64,000 bases of DNA. Source: Beta vulgaris subsp. vulgaris (lineage: Eukaryota; Streptophyta; Magnoliopsida; Caryophyllales; Amaranthaceae). Position 1 is the stretch's first letter, and every line of letters starts with the position of its first letter. Under the pieces are notes generated by a model, which did not search any database, was not told the DNA's origin, and was given only the letters and a program-made list of their open reading frames with translations. Below are positions 10,591 through 22,085 of the stretch, piece after piece. The stretch spans positions 21,386,483-21,450,482 of the forward strand of contig NC_079210.1 in NCBI RefSeq assembly GCF_026745355.1. Direction: 5' to 3'. Made by a program: the position numbers and the translations under genes.

Positions 10591-10911
10591 TGTTCTTCCC
10601 TTTGGGAACGTACCAGGGCATGCTCCCTTGGTCCGGGGAGGACACGAGGGTCAGGCTGAGCGTCTCCCTATTGCATGACGGTTAGCATATCCATTATGCT
10701 ACGCTATAAGGTTCGTTGAAGCTGAGCAGCTATCAGGGTGATATCTGTTGTAAACATGGGTTGAGGATCGTTTTGTTATAACTGTTGTGAAGGGGTTGGA
10801 TGATCACCGTTGTATTGTTCGTGGTTAGGATTAGTGCTCTTGGCTGGGCCTATTGCTGAGTAGCAATAAGGTGAATCTTACTAAGTGGAGGCAAAGTAAC
10901 TTTACGTAACG
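10591..10911 (-). other. Untranslated leader of Tat element A
   Basis: This stretch lies between the primer-binding site and the recognisable gag. Its counterpart is found in element B at about 60900-61380 (shared GAAGCTGAGC and GTAACAATGA-like stretches). No separate frame is supported. Confidence 0.5.
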
Positions 10912-10929
10912 TCCCCACAGATGGCGCCA
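10912..10929 (-). promoter_or_regulatory. Primer-binding site of Tat element A
   Basis: Ten bases inside the right LTR, the minus strand reads TGGCGCCATCTGTGGGGA. The TGGCGCC start fits priming by a host tRNA 3' end. It fixes element orientation as minus and the right LTR as the 5' LTR. Confidence 0.75.
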
Positions 10930-10938
10930 AACTATCTC

Positions 10939-11373
10939 TGTCAAGAAAATATGAATTACTAATGTGTGCTGAGTAGGAGTGAGCCCCAAGAGTGTTCGCC
11001 TGAATTGACTATCCATACGTCGGAAACCTGAAAAACACAGTTAGACTATCCCGGGTGTTGTTCCGAGATTACCCCTTCGACACTCAAGTCAGTTGATGAT
11101 TGAGGTAGAGAGAGAAAGTCTCCAGAGTAATAATCTAGTTTGTTAGATTGGAATTCAATACATGCTCATTGATAAGACTGGTGATATTTATAGTGTTGGA
11201 AATTCCCAAACAGGAAACATTCATGGGATGGACGTCTTTGAGATTAATGGCTATGTGTGTCTTTTCAGTTAATTAGCCTTATCAACCCTATCAGTGCATC
11301 CATAAGCCACCTGTATAGTCACTTCCGATGATGTGGCATAGATATTGGGCGGTCCCACGCATGAGCCTAGACA
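10939..11373 (-). repeat. 5' LTR of Tat element A
   Basis: The right LTR is about 435 bp long, starting TGTCAAGAAAAT and ending CCTAGACA on the plus strand. It shares end blocks with the left LTR (325-524) and overall layout with the LTR of element B (from 61407), including AATTCAATAC.TGCTCATT. The minus strand contains ACTATAAATATCACC (about 11190), a likely TATA box for the retroviral transcript. Confidence 0.82.
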
Positions 11374-11689
11374 ACTAGGAATTGGCAACCTAAGATTATT
11401 AACTCGTTAGTTATAATAGTCAATTTAGAGTTGATTTGTGGATTCCATTTTATTGTGTGTGTTTGGAAATGATGGATTAATGTAGTGGGTTGTGGGGCTG
11501 GGAGTTAGTGGAATGGGAGGAGTGGTGGTGGAAGGGCAACGGGAAGGAGTTTACTTAAAAGTTGCCTTTAGCGTATTATTCTTACAAAATTAATTTGAAG
11601 TGTTTATTAAGCATTGAACATTTTTAAAAAAATAGTTTTACTCATACACATAACAGTGTTGAAAAAGAAAATTGAAAAGGTTTTCTCCC
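11374..11689. other. Spacer between Tat A and LINE-1
   Basis: AT-rich DNA with no recognised gene. It is presumably older intron sequence or an undiagnosed repeat. Confidence 0.3.
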
Positions 11690-11743
11690 CATAAGTAGTG
11701 TGCGATAGCTTAGGGTAGTACGCTAGTTATCCAACCACCACAA

Positions 11744-12886
11744 ATGGGCCGCCAGAAAAAATCACAATCACCACAACAATCAGCTGGACAAACGAAATGT
11801 GTGTAAGGAGCTTCCAGTAAAGCCAAATAGATGCAATCCAATGTAACACTAACTAGGGTTTGAGCTGGACAACCCACTATTACAAATTCGATTGAAGCAA
11901 TGAAGGTTGTATGTCAGGCTAATAGAGGAACAACTTATGTTACTCCTCCAGGGGAAACTATTAGCACTGAAAAGGGCCCCAATATGGGAAGAGCTGGGGA
12001 TAAAGGTGCAAGTCAACCCGCTGATGAAGAGATTTGAGCTCAGGGGAAACAAGGAGATGGAGGAAGCAATGCTATGAGACAATTAGAATTAATTCTCCCG
12101 TAAAACGATCAACTATAGCTGGTGATAAAACCCTTACAGCCAAAGGTGCCTCCCTAAAGTTTATACCTCCCATGGTTAAAGAAGATAAGACGTATGCTCA
12201 GTTAGATAAATCTAAAGTTGAGTCTTTGTATGATGTTTGGGCTAACGCTATCATTCTTTATGTTGTTAGGAAAACACCTTCCATTGGGGCTATCACTACA
12301 TTTATTAAACAATCCTGGAATAATGTCGCTAAGCCTATAATGTATCTTCATGAAAAGGGTTATTTTCATGTGAAATTTGCCAATATTAAAGATAGAAATG
12401 AGAACTTGTATGCTAGTCCTCATATGATCAATAGTAGAGCAATGGTTATCAAGGCTTTGACTCCTAACTTTGACTTCCAAGCTGAAATCCTAAGACTGAT
12501 TCTGTTGTGGATTATACTATATAATCTGCCTTTAAATTGCTAGGTAGTTCAAGGTGTAAAGGAGCAGGTTGGCTCAAAGCAAAAGTGGGTGCCTAATAAA
12601 CCTACTGCTAATGGGGTTAAGGTTGCACTGAAAGTAACTGAACCTGTAAAAGAAGCAGATGTTATTGCTGTTGCACTATCTAAGGAGGATGGAACAAGAG
12701 TGACTTCTCTTGTTCAGCTTGAGGGTACTGTGACTCAGCCTGTTACTCCTCAGCAAGTGAAAGCTCCTCCAGTTCCTATATGGAACATTGTTACTAGAGG
12801 GCAAAAGGGTAAGGACATGGGACCTGGAGTAATCACTCACATGGTGGATGAAGCTGGTGCCAGCATATTCCCCATCTTTCCATGTT
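11744..12886 (+). pseudogene. LINE-1 ORF1 (DUF4283-type nucleic-acid-binding protein)
   Basis: ORF1 starts MGRQKKSQSPQQSAGQTKCV and then stops. A second frame from 12034 holds the DUF4283-like fold: VESLYDVWANAIILYVVRKT, then EKGYFHVKFANIKDRNENLY and MVIKALTPNFDFQAE. After a stop at 12541 the C-terminal linker continues to 12886. No zinc knuckle is visible here, which suggests an internal deletion after LPLNC. Confidence 0.78.
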
Positions 12887-15575
12887 GATGTATCTATGCA
12901 CTTGGAATGTTAGGGGTTCAAATAATCCCTGCAAGGTAGTAGTAGTTAAAAAGTTTATTAGTCAGAATAAGCTAAACTTCATTGCTCTTCTTGAAACTAG
13001 AGTGAAGAAGCTTAATAGTACTAAAATTATGAAGACTTTTGGGAGTACTTGGAAATGGAAACAAAATTATGATTACTCTGAGAGAGGTAGGATATAGCTT
13101 GCCGGAATCCTGCAAAAATTATGGTCGCTGTCATTCTCAAATCTTCTCAGCTCATACATGGGTATCTTGTTGATAAAGGGAGTGTGTTGCAGATTTGTTT
13201 CGCTGCTGTCTATGGCCTTCATATAGTGGAAACAAGGAAAATTATCTGGCAGGATCTCTTAGCTATAGATGGGGTTGAGGATAGATTCAATGGAGTTGTT
13301 GTTACTACTGCAGAAACTCAAGATTTTGCTCACTTATTAAGCTCCTCTGATTTGGGTGAATGTAAGTTTATGGGACACTTCTATTGTTGGTCAAATAAGA
13401 GTATTGGTGAAGCCAGGACTTGTAGTAGAATTGATAGATGTGTTGTCAACTCTCCACGACTTGTTCAATATTATAATGTTGTTGTGGAGTATATGAACCC
13501 AGGTATCTCTAATCACTCTCCTCTAGTCTTGCAATGTGTAGCTCCTGGACAAAGCAAGGGGAGGCCTTTTAAGTTTTTTAATTATATGGTTGAGCATGAG
13601 TACTTCTTGCATATAATTGAAATTCCCGGGGTCATTACAGGGGTGAGAATATGATGCAGAGCGTTTGGAGTAGGCTTAAAGAGATCAAACAATAATTGAA
13701 ACTACTGCATAAAAGAGATTTTGCTAATTTAGCATGTCAAATTGATCATGCTAGGCAAAAATTTTGTGAAACTCAAAACTCTCTACAGAAAAATTTAGTG
13801 GATAGTAACCTTAATCTTCTGAAGAAATCACAATCTTTATCTCGTCAAAAGCTCCTGGCGATTGAAGAATCTGTTCTTAAACAGAAGTCAAGAATTTTCT
13901 GGTTGCAGCAAGGTGATGATAACACTCACTTCTTTTTTTAGGCTATGAAAGAAAGATATCACCAAAATAGCATTGATGTTTTGTATAATGCTCAAGGGAG
14001 GAAACTGGTTAAGGCGGTTGACATTCATGATGAAGTTACAGACTTCTATAGACAAATTCTAGGGAGCTGCTAACTCCCTACCCATGGTTGATATTAGCCT
14101 GGTTAGGACTAGTGCTCAGGTGTCTTAAGTTGCTGCTAATGACCTGATTATGGTTATAACCCATAGAGATATTGATGAAGCTCTAAATGCTATTGATGAT
14201 AGCGAATCCCCATGTATTAATAGCTATAATAGTCTATTCTTTAAAACGTTTGGCACATTATGAAGTTGGATATTTATAATGATGTTAGTCAATTTTTGAG
14301 ACTGTAGATCTTAACAATGTTATTAACTACACTCTTGTCACCTTGGTGCCCAAAGTCAACAACTCTTCTCATGTTAAAAATTATAGGCCTATTGCTTGTT
14401 GTATAATTTTATACAAGATTATTAGCAAAATCTTAACTAGGACGAAGCAAGGCATGATCAATGAAGTGATTGATTTGGCTCTGGCTGGCTTCATGCCTGG
14501 AAGAAATATCTCAGATAATATCTTGCTTGCTACTGAGCTCATCAAGGGCTATAGCACAAAGCACGTCTCTCTTAGATGTATGTTCAAGGTGGATCTAAAG
14601 AAAGCTTATGATTCTATTGAATGGTCTTTCTTTCATATGATGACGAGTCAACTAAGCTTTCCTACTAAATTCATCCGGTGGGTTATGGCATGTGTCTCCG
14701 CTGTCTCATTCTTCATCCTAATAAATTGGTAATCCTTGAAATCCCTTCAAAGTTAAGAAAGGCATAAGGCAAGGTGACCCTATGTCACGTTTCCTTTTTG
14801 CTATAGGGATGGACTACCTCTCTAGATGCCTAGGCGGTCTCAAGCACATTCCAAATTTTAATTTCCACCCCAAATGTGAAAGGTTGCATATCACACACTT
14901 AATGTTTTCAGATGATCTTCTCATGTTTGTCAGGGCTGATCATAGTTCACTTCACTTAATGTTTGATGCTTTTCGCAAGTTCTCTTATGCTTCCGTATAT
15001 TGCTGGTGTTTTTGATAATGAGAAACTTGCTCTTCAGCAAATTACTCAGGTGCCTATGGGTACCTTTCATGTTAAGTAGCTAGGGGTGCCTCTCAGAACT
15101 AGAAAACTTTTCTATCAAGAGTGCAAGCCTTTAATAGAGAAGACAGTTGGTAGGGTCAAGGCTTAGTTAGTCAAGAAGCTCTGTTATGCTGCTAGGCTTT
15201 AATTAATTGGTGTCGTTCTTCATGGTTTCAAGCTGTACTAGTGCCAGATTTTTATTCTACCCAAAAAAGTCATGAAGGAAGTCCAGAGTATATGTAGAAG
15301 TTTTTTATGGAGTGGGCATAGTGAAACGAGGAAAGCCCCTCTTGCCTGGGACACCTTATGTATGAAGAAGTCATGTGGATGGTGGAATTTGAAAGAGTTG
15401 GCTGTTTGGAATAAAGATGATATGGCCAAACATTTATGGGCTATTACTCAGAAGTAAGATAGGCTTTGGATTAAATGGATCCATGCCTACTATATTAAGC
15501 AGAACAATCTTCTTACCATGGTTATTCCCATCTGGTTCTCTTGGGCTCTTACGAAGATTATGGCAGTGGGTGGGG
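12882..15575 (+). pseudogene. LINE-1 ORF2 (endonuclease + reverse transcriptase)
   Basis: The AP-type endonuclease starts with LCTWNVRGSNNP at 12897 and includes FIALLETRVKK (catalytic Glu), YCWSNKS and GISNHSPLVL, where the usual Asp-His pair is Asn-His. RT begins near 14343 (VKNYRPIACCIILYKIISKI, FMPGRNISDNILLATELIKG, KVDLKKAYDSIEW). The catalytic motif is FSDDLLMF at about 14914. A C-terminal piece (SICRSFLWSGHSETRKAPLA) lies at 15272-15457. At least four frameshifts or stops break it. Confidence 0.85.
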
Positions 15576-16683
15576 GAATGGGAGTAGAGAGAAAATTGGG
15601 GAGATAGAGAGGGAAAAGCTAACAATGTTAGGGTTCAGTAAGTGTATCATGAGCCCAAGCAAAATATCAGGGGTATCTGAGGAATTCCCACGCCTCACTA
15701 TAATATACAGATAATTTTTTTATAGCTCAATCATTGGCTCATCAGCTTCCGCTGGAGTTATCTTTGAGACTCTTTCGGCCACCGTGTGCTAGCTTAAGCA
15801 TATTATTTTGGTTCCATGTCAACTCTTATTGCAATAATATGGGGGCTTAGGAATGGCTTCCTACTGGCCTAATCCCTGGAAATTAGAAATCTTATTTTGA
15901 AGGCTATAATTAGGTCATCAATCAAGTCGAGTTAAGCATAATAGTAGGTACTCAACTTTGCTCAAAGTTGCAATTTACTCACCCAAGTTGTAAAAGTTGC
16001 AGTTTGGGTACTCAAACCTAAATACTGTTAATTTTACTGTTAATTTTAATAAAATAATAATAAATTATTTTTTGCATGAAATCTTCATTTATCTTTCTGA
16101 ATGAAATACTATGTCGTCCTCTCTCCCCCCCCCCCCCCACTAGGCCACACCCACACCAAGCACCACCTTAACCACTGACCACCACAACAACCACCACCTT
16201 CCCCACCGTCCACCATACCCACCACCACCGTCACCATCGACAACAACCACTTTCACCACTATCCACGACAACGACCACCACTTTCACCATCGATAACCAC
16301 ACAACCACCACTTTCAGCACCGTCCACCACACCCACCACCACTTTCACCACCAATTGGCCGCCTTCACCATTGCTCGTTCACCTCCACCACACCTCCCAC
16401 CACCAATCACCACCAACCAAATAAAAAACCCACCTAGAAAATTCAATCCAAACTACAAAATTAGATTTAAGAACCAATCGAGATAGAACATTAAAATTCG
16501 AGCATTCCAACCCCGAAACTCCAACATTATATATAAGAAAAGCACAAAAAATTCGAGCATACCAACTCCCACGACCACCAAAACGAACCAAAATCCCCAA
16601 AATCGAATCCAAAACCGAGAAAAATCATACTCTAACCCCATAAATCATCTTCAACGATGAAAAAAGCTACAGTCCACACTTAG
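15576..16683. other. Non-coding stretch between LINE-1 and LINE-2
   Basis: No gene recognised. It includes a segment at 15950-16070 rich in near-repeats (CAAAGTTGCAATTTACTCAC, then GTAAAAGTTGCAGTTTGGGT) and a CCACC-rich tract. Several minus-strand open frames here only reflect the low-complexity composition. Confidence 0.4.
16125..16420 (+). repeat. C homopolymer and CCACCA-rich low-complexity tract
   Basis: A run of about 13 C (16126-16138) is followed by irregular CACCACC, CCACTTTCACCA and CGACAACCACCA repeats for about 280 bp. It is strand-asymmetric (C and A on plus, G and T on minus). Confidence 0.8.
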
Positions 16684-19600
16684 GCGTTTGAGAAAGTGGT
16701 GCTTGGACTATAAAAAATCTCACCACATCAATTGGGAAACAATCAATAATGACTTAAGTTCGGTCCAAAAAGGTATTACTTCGACTCCTCAAGCTAAAGA
16801 AAACATCAAGATCAAGGACAATATTATTTCAAGCATTAATGAAAAATCCTCTTACTGTAAACAGAGAGCAAAGTCTAGATGAGATTCTATGGGAGATCAA
16901 ACAATTTCTACAAGAGTGTTAAAACTCGAAAGTGTAGGAACGAAATCAAAGCCATAAAGTCCCAGGAAGGAATCTGGACTAGAATTAGCCAGGAGATCAA
17001 GGAAATCTTTGTCAACAACTTCAAAGAGCTTTTCAACAATAATTCAGTTGAAGGTAATACCATTCATCCAAGTGACACTATTTTAAGCTCTATGCCTTCT
17101 CTTTAAGACGATCATATCCAGCATCTCTACAAACCTTTCATAACAAAAGAAATCAAAAGAAGCTGATTTTCGCCCACACCCCCACAAATCCCCAGGTCCT
17201 GATGGTATGCCTCCAATGTTCTATCAGAAGAACTGGGAGGAAGTAAGCCCTCAAGTTTTGAATAATGTGAATGGTTTCCTAACAATTGGCCACATCCTGA
17301 GAGAACAAAACCATACTTTAATCACCCTAGTTCCAAAGATTGATAGACCATAAAAACCCAATGATTTTAGACCAATAAGCCTTTGCAACTCCTCATACAA
17401 AATAATTTCTAAAACCTGGTCAACAGATTCAAATCCATTATAGGAGACCTTGTAGATGAATTCCAGTCTGCGTTCGTTCCAGGAAGACAAATGATGGACA
17501 ACTGCTTCATCTCTCATGAGATTGTAAACTGGTCAGGAAAAAGATGAGGGGGAAGAACTATACGGGCATCCTCAAGATAGATCTAAGTAAAGCCTATGAT
17601 AGGATTAGGTGAGACTTTGTCCATGCTATCCTGCGCAAGATGAACTTTCCAAAAATCTGGAATAACTGGATAATGCAATACATTACAACAGTTTCATATG
17701 AAGTCCTCGTTAACGGAGAAGCTTCAGAAAAATTCTACCCAAGGACAGGTCTCAGACAAGGTGACCCTCTTTCCTCCTATGTCTTCATTTTGTGTATGGA
17801 AGTGCTCTCCCGTAACCTTTCCAATCTCCAAGAGAAGAAAGAGATTCAGGGCCTTAAGGTTGCTAGAACTGCTCCACAAATATCCCACCTATTCTTTGCA
17901 GATGACGCCCTGATATTCTTTAAAGCTAAACTGCAGACTTGCTGGACTATTAAGAAAATTACCCATGACTTCTGCAAAAAGTCAGGAGAAATGGTCAACT
18001 TCGAAAAGTCCCATGTTATCTTCAGTCCTAATAAACCTTCTACCCTCATTAGTTTGATGAGAGAACCCTTAGGAGTCACTAATAAAGGCAAAATAGGATT
18101 TTATCTGGGGTGTCCTATGGAAGTGGATGGTAGAACAACTAACTGTCTGAGTGACATCACCTAAAAAATCATAAATAAAATCCTTTCCTGGAAATTTGTC
18201 CACTGCTCTCAAGTAGGTAAACTTATTCTCCTAAACCAGTCCTTACCAACTTGGCCTCCCATACCTCTCAATCTATCTCCTGCCTAAAACAATCTCAAAA
18301 AAGCTTTCCTCTATTTTCCTAAAATTTTTGTGGGCAAATTTTTTGGATAAAAAACCCATTTACTGGATATCAAAAGAAATTCAGGAAAGGCATAAGCTTG
18401 ATGGAGGTGTAGGCCTTAGAAATATAAATCATTTAAACCAATCACTTCTTTTCAATCAAGCCTGGAGGATCCATAAAAACAAGAACTCTCTAATCCACAA
18501 AATCTATGTGGCGAAGTACAAAAATGACCCTATAAGTCTCTCCATCCAAAAGGTCACCCCCAAAGACTGCTCGTATGCGTTTAAAAGCTTAGTTACTGCT
18601 TCAGTGAATTTCAATCCTGGACTAAGGAAAAGATTAGGTGATGGGAAAAACATAACCTATACACTGATGCATGGAATGATAATGAGGCTAGAATCCCCAA
18701 AGCCCAAGTCACTATTCTCAATAGGGTTGCAGACCTGATTAACCACAATGGAACATGGAATTATAATCTTGTCTGGAAGTCTTTCAAATTTGAGGACGCA
18801 AGGAAAATCCTAGCCACCCACATCCCAAAGGAAGGGATTGAGGGTATCATTGATTGGAAGCTTACCCCTTCAAGAAACTACTCAGTAAAGTCAGGCTACT
18901 AGTTCCTTAACAGGCACAACTGCACTGACCATTAAGAAAAATAATTCCGGAAATCAATAGGGAATTCAAATATTTTCCCAAAGTGGAAACACTTTCTTTG
19001 GAAAATAGCTGTTAGAGCAATCCCTACAGCCACAAACCGAGCAAAGAGAAAGATTGAAGTAGATAAAAGGTGCAAACTCTGCAACAATGAGCAAGAGACT
19101 GATATGCATATATTCAGAAACTGCGAATTCACCCAAAGAATTTGGGTGACAACGATAGGCATAAGAGTAATGAATACAATGGATACTCCTCTAAAAGAAT
19201 GGATAAAGAATTTCATGCACATGTCCAGGAAGAAAAAAGAGGACGAATTTCTAGTTGCAATTAAACTTCATTGTGACTCTATGGAGTTTATGGCTACACA
19301 GAAACGAAATTGTATTCAAAGGAGGAAAACCTAGCCCGTAGGCTCTGTTGGAAATTTATAATAAGTGCAAAAAGGATCACGAGACAGCCAATAAAATTTG
19401 GGAAAGAGAGAAAAAGAAATCCAGCATAATGTCCCACCAAGAACAAGAATGGAGCATAGGCAATCCTAATAATCACGAGATACAGGCAGTGAGCACAAAT
19501 TGTTCTTGGAAAAGAAATTCGAAGAAAAATGAGGGACAAGCAGCAATCGCCTGGGTTCTTCAATCTGGTTCAACGATAACAAAACACAACTCAAGAATTC

Positions 19601-19872
19601 TAGCTAACTCCCCACTGCAAACAGAGGCGATGGCAGTTCTTCAAGCAGCAAAGGATTTTCAATGGAGATGTGCTAATCTTCATATTAAAACTGATTGTCA
19701 AGAGATTATCAACTCGTTCAACAACTCAATGGCGTGCAACAAGGACATCGCCTCAATCATAAAAGAAATAAAAGACATAGCAGACTCTTTCCAGCTATTC
19801 AGATGCTCAAAAGCAACAAGGGAAGAGGTTCAGATAGCCCACGAGCTAGCTAATGAAACTAGGAAGATTTAA
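16684..19872 (+). pseudogene. LINE-2 ORF2 (RT, zinc-binding domain, RNase H)
   Basis: Ahead of RT lie KWCLDYKKSHHINWETINND and FVNNFKELFNN. RT reads RPISLCNSSYKIISKT near 17370, FVPGRQMMDNCFISHEIV, and at 17640-18164 an open block with TGLRQGDPLSSYVFILCMEV and the catalytic motif LFFADDALIFF. The downstream zinc-binding domain has KRCKLCNN-like residues (about 19070-19110) and CEFTQRIW. RNase H at 19430-19872 has QAAIAWVLQSG, LQTEAMAVLQAAKD, HIKTDCQEI and EVQIAHELAN. Its first catalytic Asp appears replaced (TNCSW). About six stops or shifts interrupt the frame. Confidence 0.87.
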
Positions 19873-19900
19873 CTTTGTTTTACCCGCTGCCACCAAAAAA
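16684..19900 (+). mobile_element. LINE-2: 5'-truncated L1-type retrotransposon with RNase H
   Basis: A plus-strand LINE that begins inside ORF2, between the endonuclease and RT. It runs through RT and a zinc-binding domain to a C-terminal RNase H ending at 19872, then a short 3' tail with an A-rich stretch near 19893. It groups with LINE-4 and LINE-6, which also carry RNase H. No clear target duplication was found. Confidence 0.87.
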
Positions 19901-19995
19901 ACAATTGAAAAGAAACCCATAAAGTACAATAATATAAAAATAGGGTAGAGGATTTAAACTAGTCAATAACATGTGAATGCATGGGCAACAAACCA

Positions 19996-20476
19996 GAGGG
20001 ATGATAAACATCTAACAGTTAGATGTATTAGATATAAGTTTTCGTGTAACAAATGTTGTTTGTGTATATCACATATATTGTTTGTGTATGTAAATATATT
20101 GTTTGTGTTATTTTCCTCTGATTTGTTATAAGAAAAATAAAATATATAGGAAAAAATATTTCAAATAAGTCAACCTTTGCGCGGTCTTCCCACTTCAAGG
20201 CTACCTTTTGATTATTCCTAATTGAGTTAGGCTTGTTTCTATTTTCTTCTATTGAGTTTTAACCTAGTTGTGACCTGTTTAGTATGTTACTTATGACTTA
20301 AATGAGGGTTAATCAAAAGGTGATTTAAAATGGGAAGACCGCGTAAATGTTGACTCATTTAAAATAATTTTTCCAACAATATATTTATATACACAAATAA
20401 TAGGTGTGATGTATACAAACAACATTTATTACACGAAAACTTATAACATGTAATTGTTAGATGTTTATCATTCTCC
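19996..20476. mobile_element. Foldback MITE with a second MITE inside
   Basis: Long inverted arms pair GATGATAAACATCTAAC, AAGTTTTCGTGTAA and AATGTTGTTTGT at left (19999-20110) with their reverse complements at right (20376-20470). Flanks AACAAACCA and AACAACCAA may be a target duplication disturbed by an indel. A separate element (20149-20374) sits at the centre. Confidence 0.75.
20149..20374. mobile_element. Mutator-like MITE (226 bp) nested in a MITE
   Basis: The element begins GGAAAAAATATTTCAAATAA and ends AAAATAATTTTTCC. The arms pair over GTCAACCTTTGCGCGGTCTT and GAAGACCGCGTAAATGTTGAC. Nine-base flanks AAATATATA and AACAATATA match at 7 of 9. The termini match those of the element at 46429-49253 closely. 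Confidence 0.78.
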
Positions 20477-20900
20477 AACAACCAAGGCCATGGATCTCAT
20501 TTAGGAAATGATTTTTCGAATTAACCACTTGTACAATAACAATTGCATTGGTGTGATTATACAGTCAATAAACATGCGAAAATAAAGCATACCTGCATAT
20601 TTTTCATTAGCTGAAATATAGTTACATAGCATTGTCTATAATTTAGTCTCACTAAGTTAGTGATGAGCCTCTCAAAAAAAAAAAAAGGTTAGTGATGAGA
20701 TAAACTAGATTTGACGCCTACGGAATCCCCATTATTCCCACATGGTTTGTGGAACCTCCATTATTTCTACTTTGGAATCATCTTTTTTTTAAAAAACAAA
20801 AAAAATATCAAATAATTTTTTAAACTTAGAGCTTAAATTAACATAATAATTATGGATTATTGAATACATAACAACTAGTACCAAATAAGTAAAGATATAC
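20477..20900. other. ELMO intron sequence, nothing recognised
   Basis: AT-rich DNA next to the third ELMO exon. The minus strand contains a splice-flanked 18-base micro-exon-like stretch near 20600, which does not continue the ELMO domain and is probably chance. Confidence 0.4.
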
Positions 20901-21016
20901 CGAAAGTCAGTTGATGGATTTGGGCCTTGCCAGCCCATATCTTTCCACTGCTCCGAGACCAACCCACTGAGATGAACCTTTGGAAACGCAGCATACCACA
21001 ATGCTGTTAGAGAATC
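20901..21016 (-). CDS. ELMO-domain protein, third recognised exon
   Basis: The minus strand encodes DSLTALWYAAFPKVHLSGLV, then SEQWKDMGWQGPNPSTDF, ending with the first two bases of an Arg codon. This is the most conserved block of the ELMO/CED-12 domain (the SEQWK-MGWQG-PSTDFR signature). An acceptor TTTTGAGCAG precedes it and a donor GTATATC follows. Phase matches the upstream exon (phase 0 in, phase 2 out). There are no stops. In animals ELMO-domain proteins act in small-GTPase regulation (ELMO with DOCK, ELMOD as Arl GAPs); the plant role is inferred only by family. The next exon, which should continue into the GG-ISLENLL region, was not found in the 20.9 kb to the left. Confidence 0.9.
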
Positions 21017-21210
21017 CTGCTCAAAATAAGAAATATCCATTAAAAATAGCAGTACTAGAAAGAAGACCAAGAACAAGTAATGGTAGATTTACCTAATTTA
21101 TTAAGTATTATCAGTGGCGTATTTAAAAATTTAGTCATGGGGTAGGAATACGTAAGTTGTTAGACTCGTTAAATTTTTTTTTTCAAAATAAAGCTTTATT
21201 AACATTTTTT

Positions 21211-21480
21211 TCTCCCTAAGTTTAAGTAAGAATTTAAATATAATTGCTAACTATTTAAGTGTTCAATGTTTCAATATAAATAACCAGATCTTTAAAAATA
21301 AGTTGTTCAATTTAAAAACAGTTGTTTAAGTATATAAATGAGGAAATTTTTTTCTCCTTAAGTTTAAGTAAGAACTTTGATATAATTGCTAACTATTTAA
21401 GTGTGCAATGTTTCAATTTAAATAACCAGATCTTTAAAAATAAGTTGATCAATTCAAAAACAGTAGTTTAAGTATATAAA
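21211..21480. repeat. 142-bp tandem duplication inside the outer hAT
   Basis: The block TCTCCCTAAGTTTAAGTAAG through TTTAAGTATATAAA is present twice (from 21211 and from 21353) with about 5% difference. The start of the sequence after the second copy resumes right of the inner hAT at 22086 (TATATAAATGAGGAAATTTT), matching 21331-21350. Confidence 0.88.
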
Positions 21481-22085
21481 TAGTGATGGCCACTAGTGCG
21501 GGCTGCGCGGGCCTGACCGTGAGCCGGAGCGGGCTGGGCTGAGATTTCATGGCCCAGGACCGGGTTGGTGGGCCGGCATGAATTTTTTCTTTCAAAATTA
21601 TTTAAGCATTGAAATTATTCATTATTGTTATATAAAATCTTTAAAATGAATAAAAATATATACAATTATTAAAATTAATGAATAATTTCATTATTTTAAA
21701 ATTTGACTGAATTATAATATATGCAATTCGATTAAAATATATACAATTTGATTAGAATATACACGATTTGGTTCAATAATAACTTGGACTGGGCTGGTCT
21801 GGTTCATGGGTTGGGTTGGACCGATTTCGTGGTCCGGGCTGGGCGGTTTTAGTAGCGGGCATTGGTGGGCTGGGCTCAAGAGATTTGGCCCACGACCCAC
21901 CCACCAATTTCACGGTTCGAGCTGGGCTGGACCGGGCTTTTTGCGAGCCCGACTCACACGACCCACCCACCAATTTCACGGTTCGAGCTCGGCTGGACCG
22001 GGCTTTTTGCGAGCCCGGCCCACACGGCCCACGAGGTGGGCTGGGTTGGATGGGTTGGATTGGCCCGCACTGTTGGCCATCTCTA
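21481..22085. mobile_element. Non-autonomous hAT transposon (inner, GC-rich)
   Basis: Termini TAGTGATGGCCACTAGTGCG (left) and TAGAGATGGCCAACAGTGCG (right, reverse strand) are inverted repeats. Perfect 8-bp target duplication TATATAAA lies at 21473-21480 and 22086-22093. The 605-bp body is rich in GGGCTGGG and GGCCC motifs. It contains a 66-bp direct duplication (starting 21891 and 21957, with CCACCAATTTCACGGTTCGA). The open frames through it are by-products of the GC-rich repeats. Confidence 0.93.

Larger units (their letters stand above)
325..11373 (-). mobile_element. Tat-lineage Ty3/gypsy LTR retrotransposon A (degenerate)
   Basis: This is a minus-strand LTR retrotransposon of about 11 kb (9.5 kb without the nested CACTA). 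Homologous LTRs bound it: both share the stretch CTAATGTGTGCTGAGTAGGA and a second block around GATGTGGCATAGATATTG. The flanking bases GCTAG and ACTAG look like a 5-bp target duplication with one change. Reading right to left come the primer-binding site, gag, protease, reverse transcriptase, RNase H, a second RNase H and integrase, then an antisense ORF and a tandem array before the 3' LTR. The second (archaeal-type) RNase H, the antisense ORF and the tandem repeats are known marks of the Tat lineage. All coding parts carry stops or frameshifts, so the copy is dead. Confidence 0.9.
11690..15575 (+). mobile_element. LINE-1: L1-type retrotransposon, 3'-truncated and decayed
   Basis: A plus-strand non-LTR element with a recognisable start (ORF1 from ATG 11744), an endonuclease and a reverse transcriptase. 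It breaks off at about 15575 inside the zinc-binding C-terminal region, without a poly(A) tail. Frames shift many times. It belongs with LINE-3 and LINE-5, which share sequence such as the DLxKAYDSIEW RT block and end without RNase H. The left boundary is approximate because no target duplication was found. Confidence 0.85.

Noticed and set aside
20590..20625. 18-base micro-exon on minus flanked by AG and GT
   Set aside because: It does not continue the ELMO sequence and such flanks are common by chance in AT-rich DNA.
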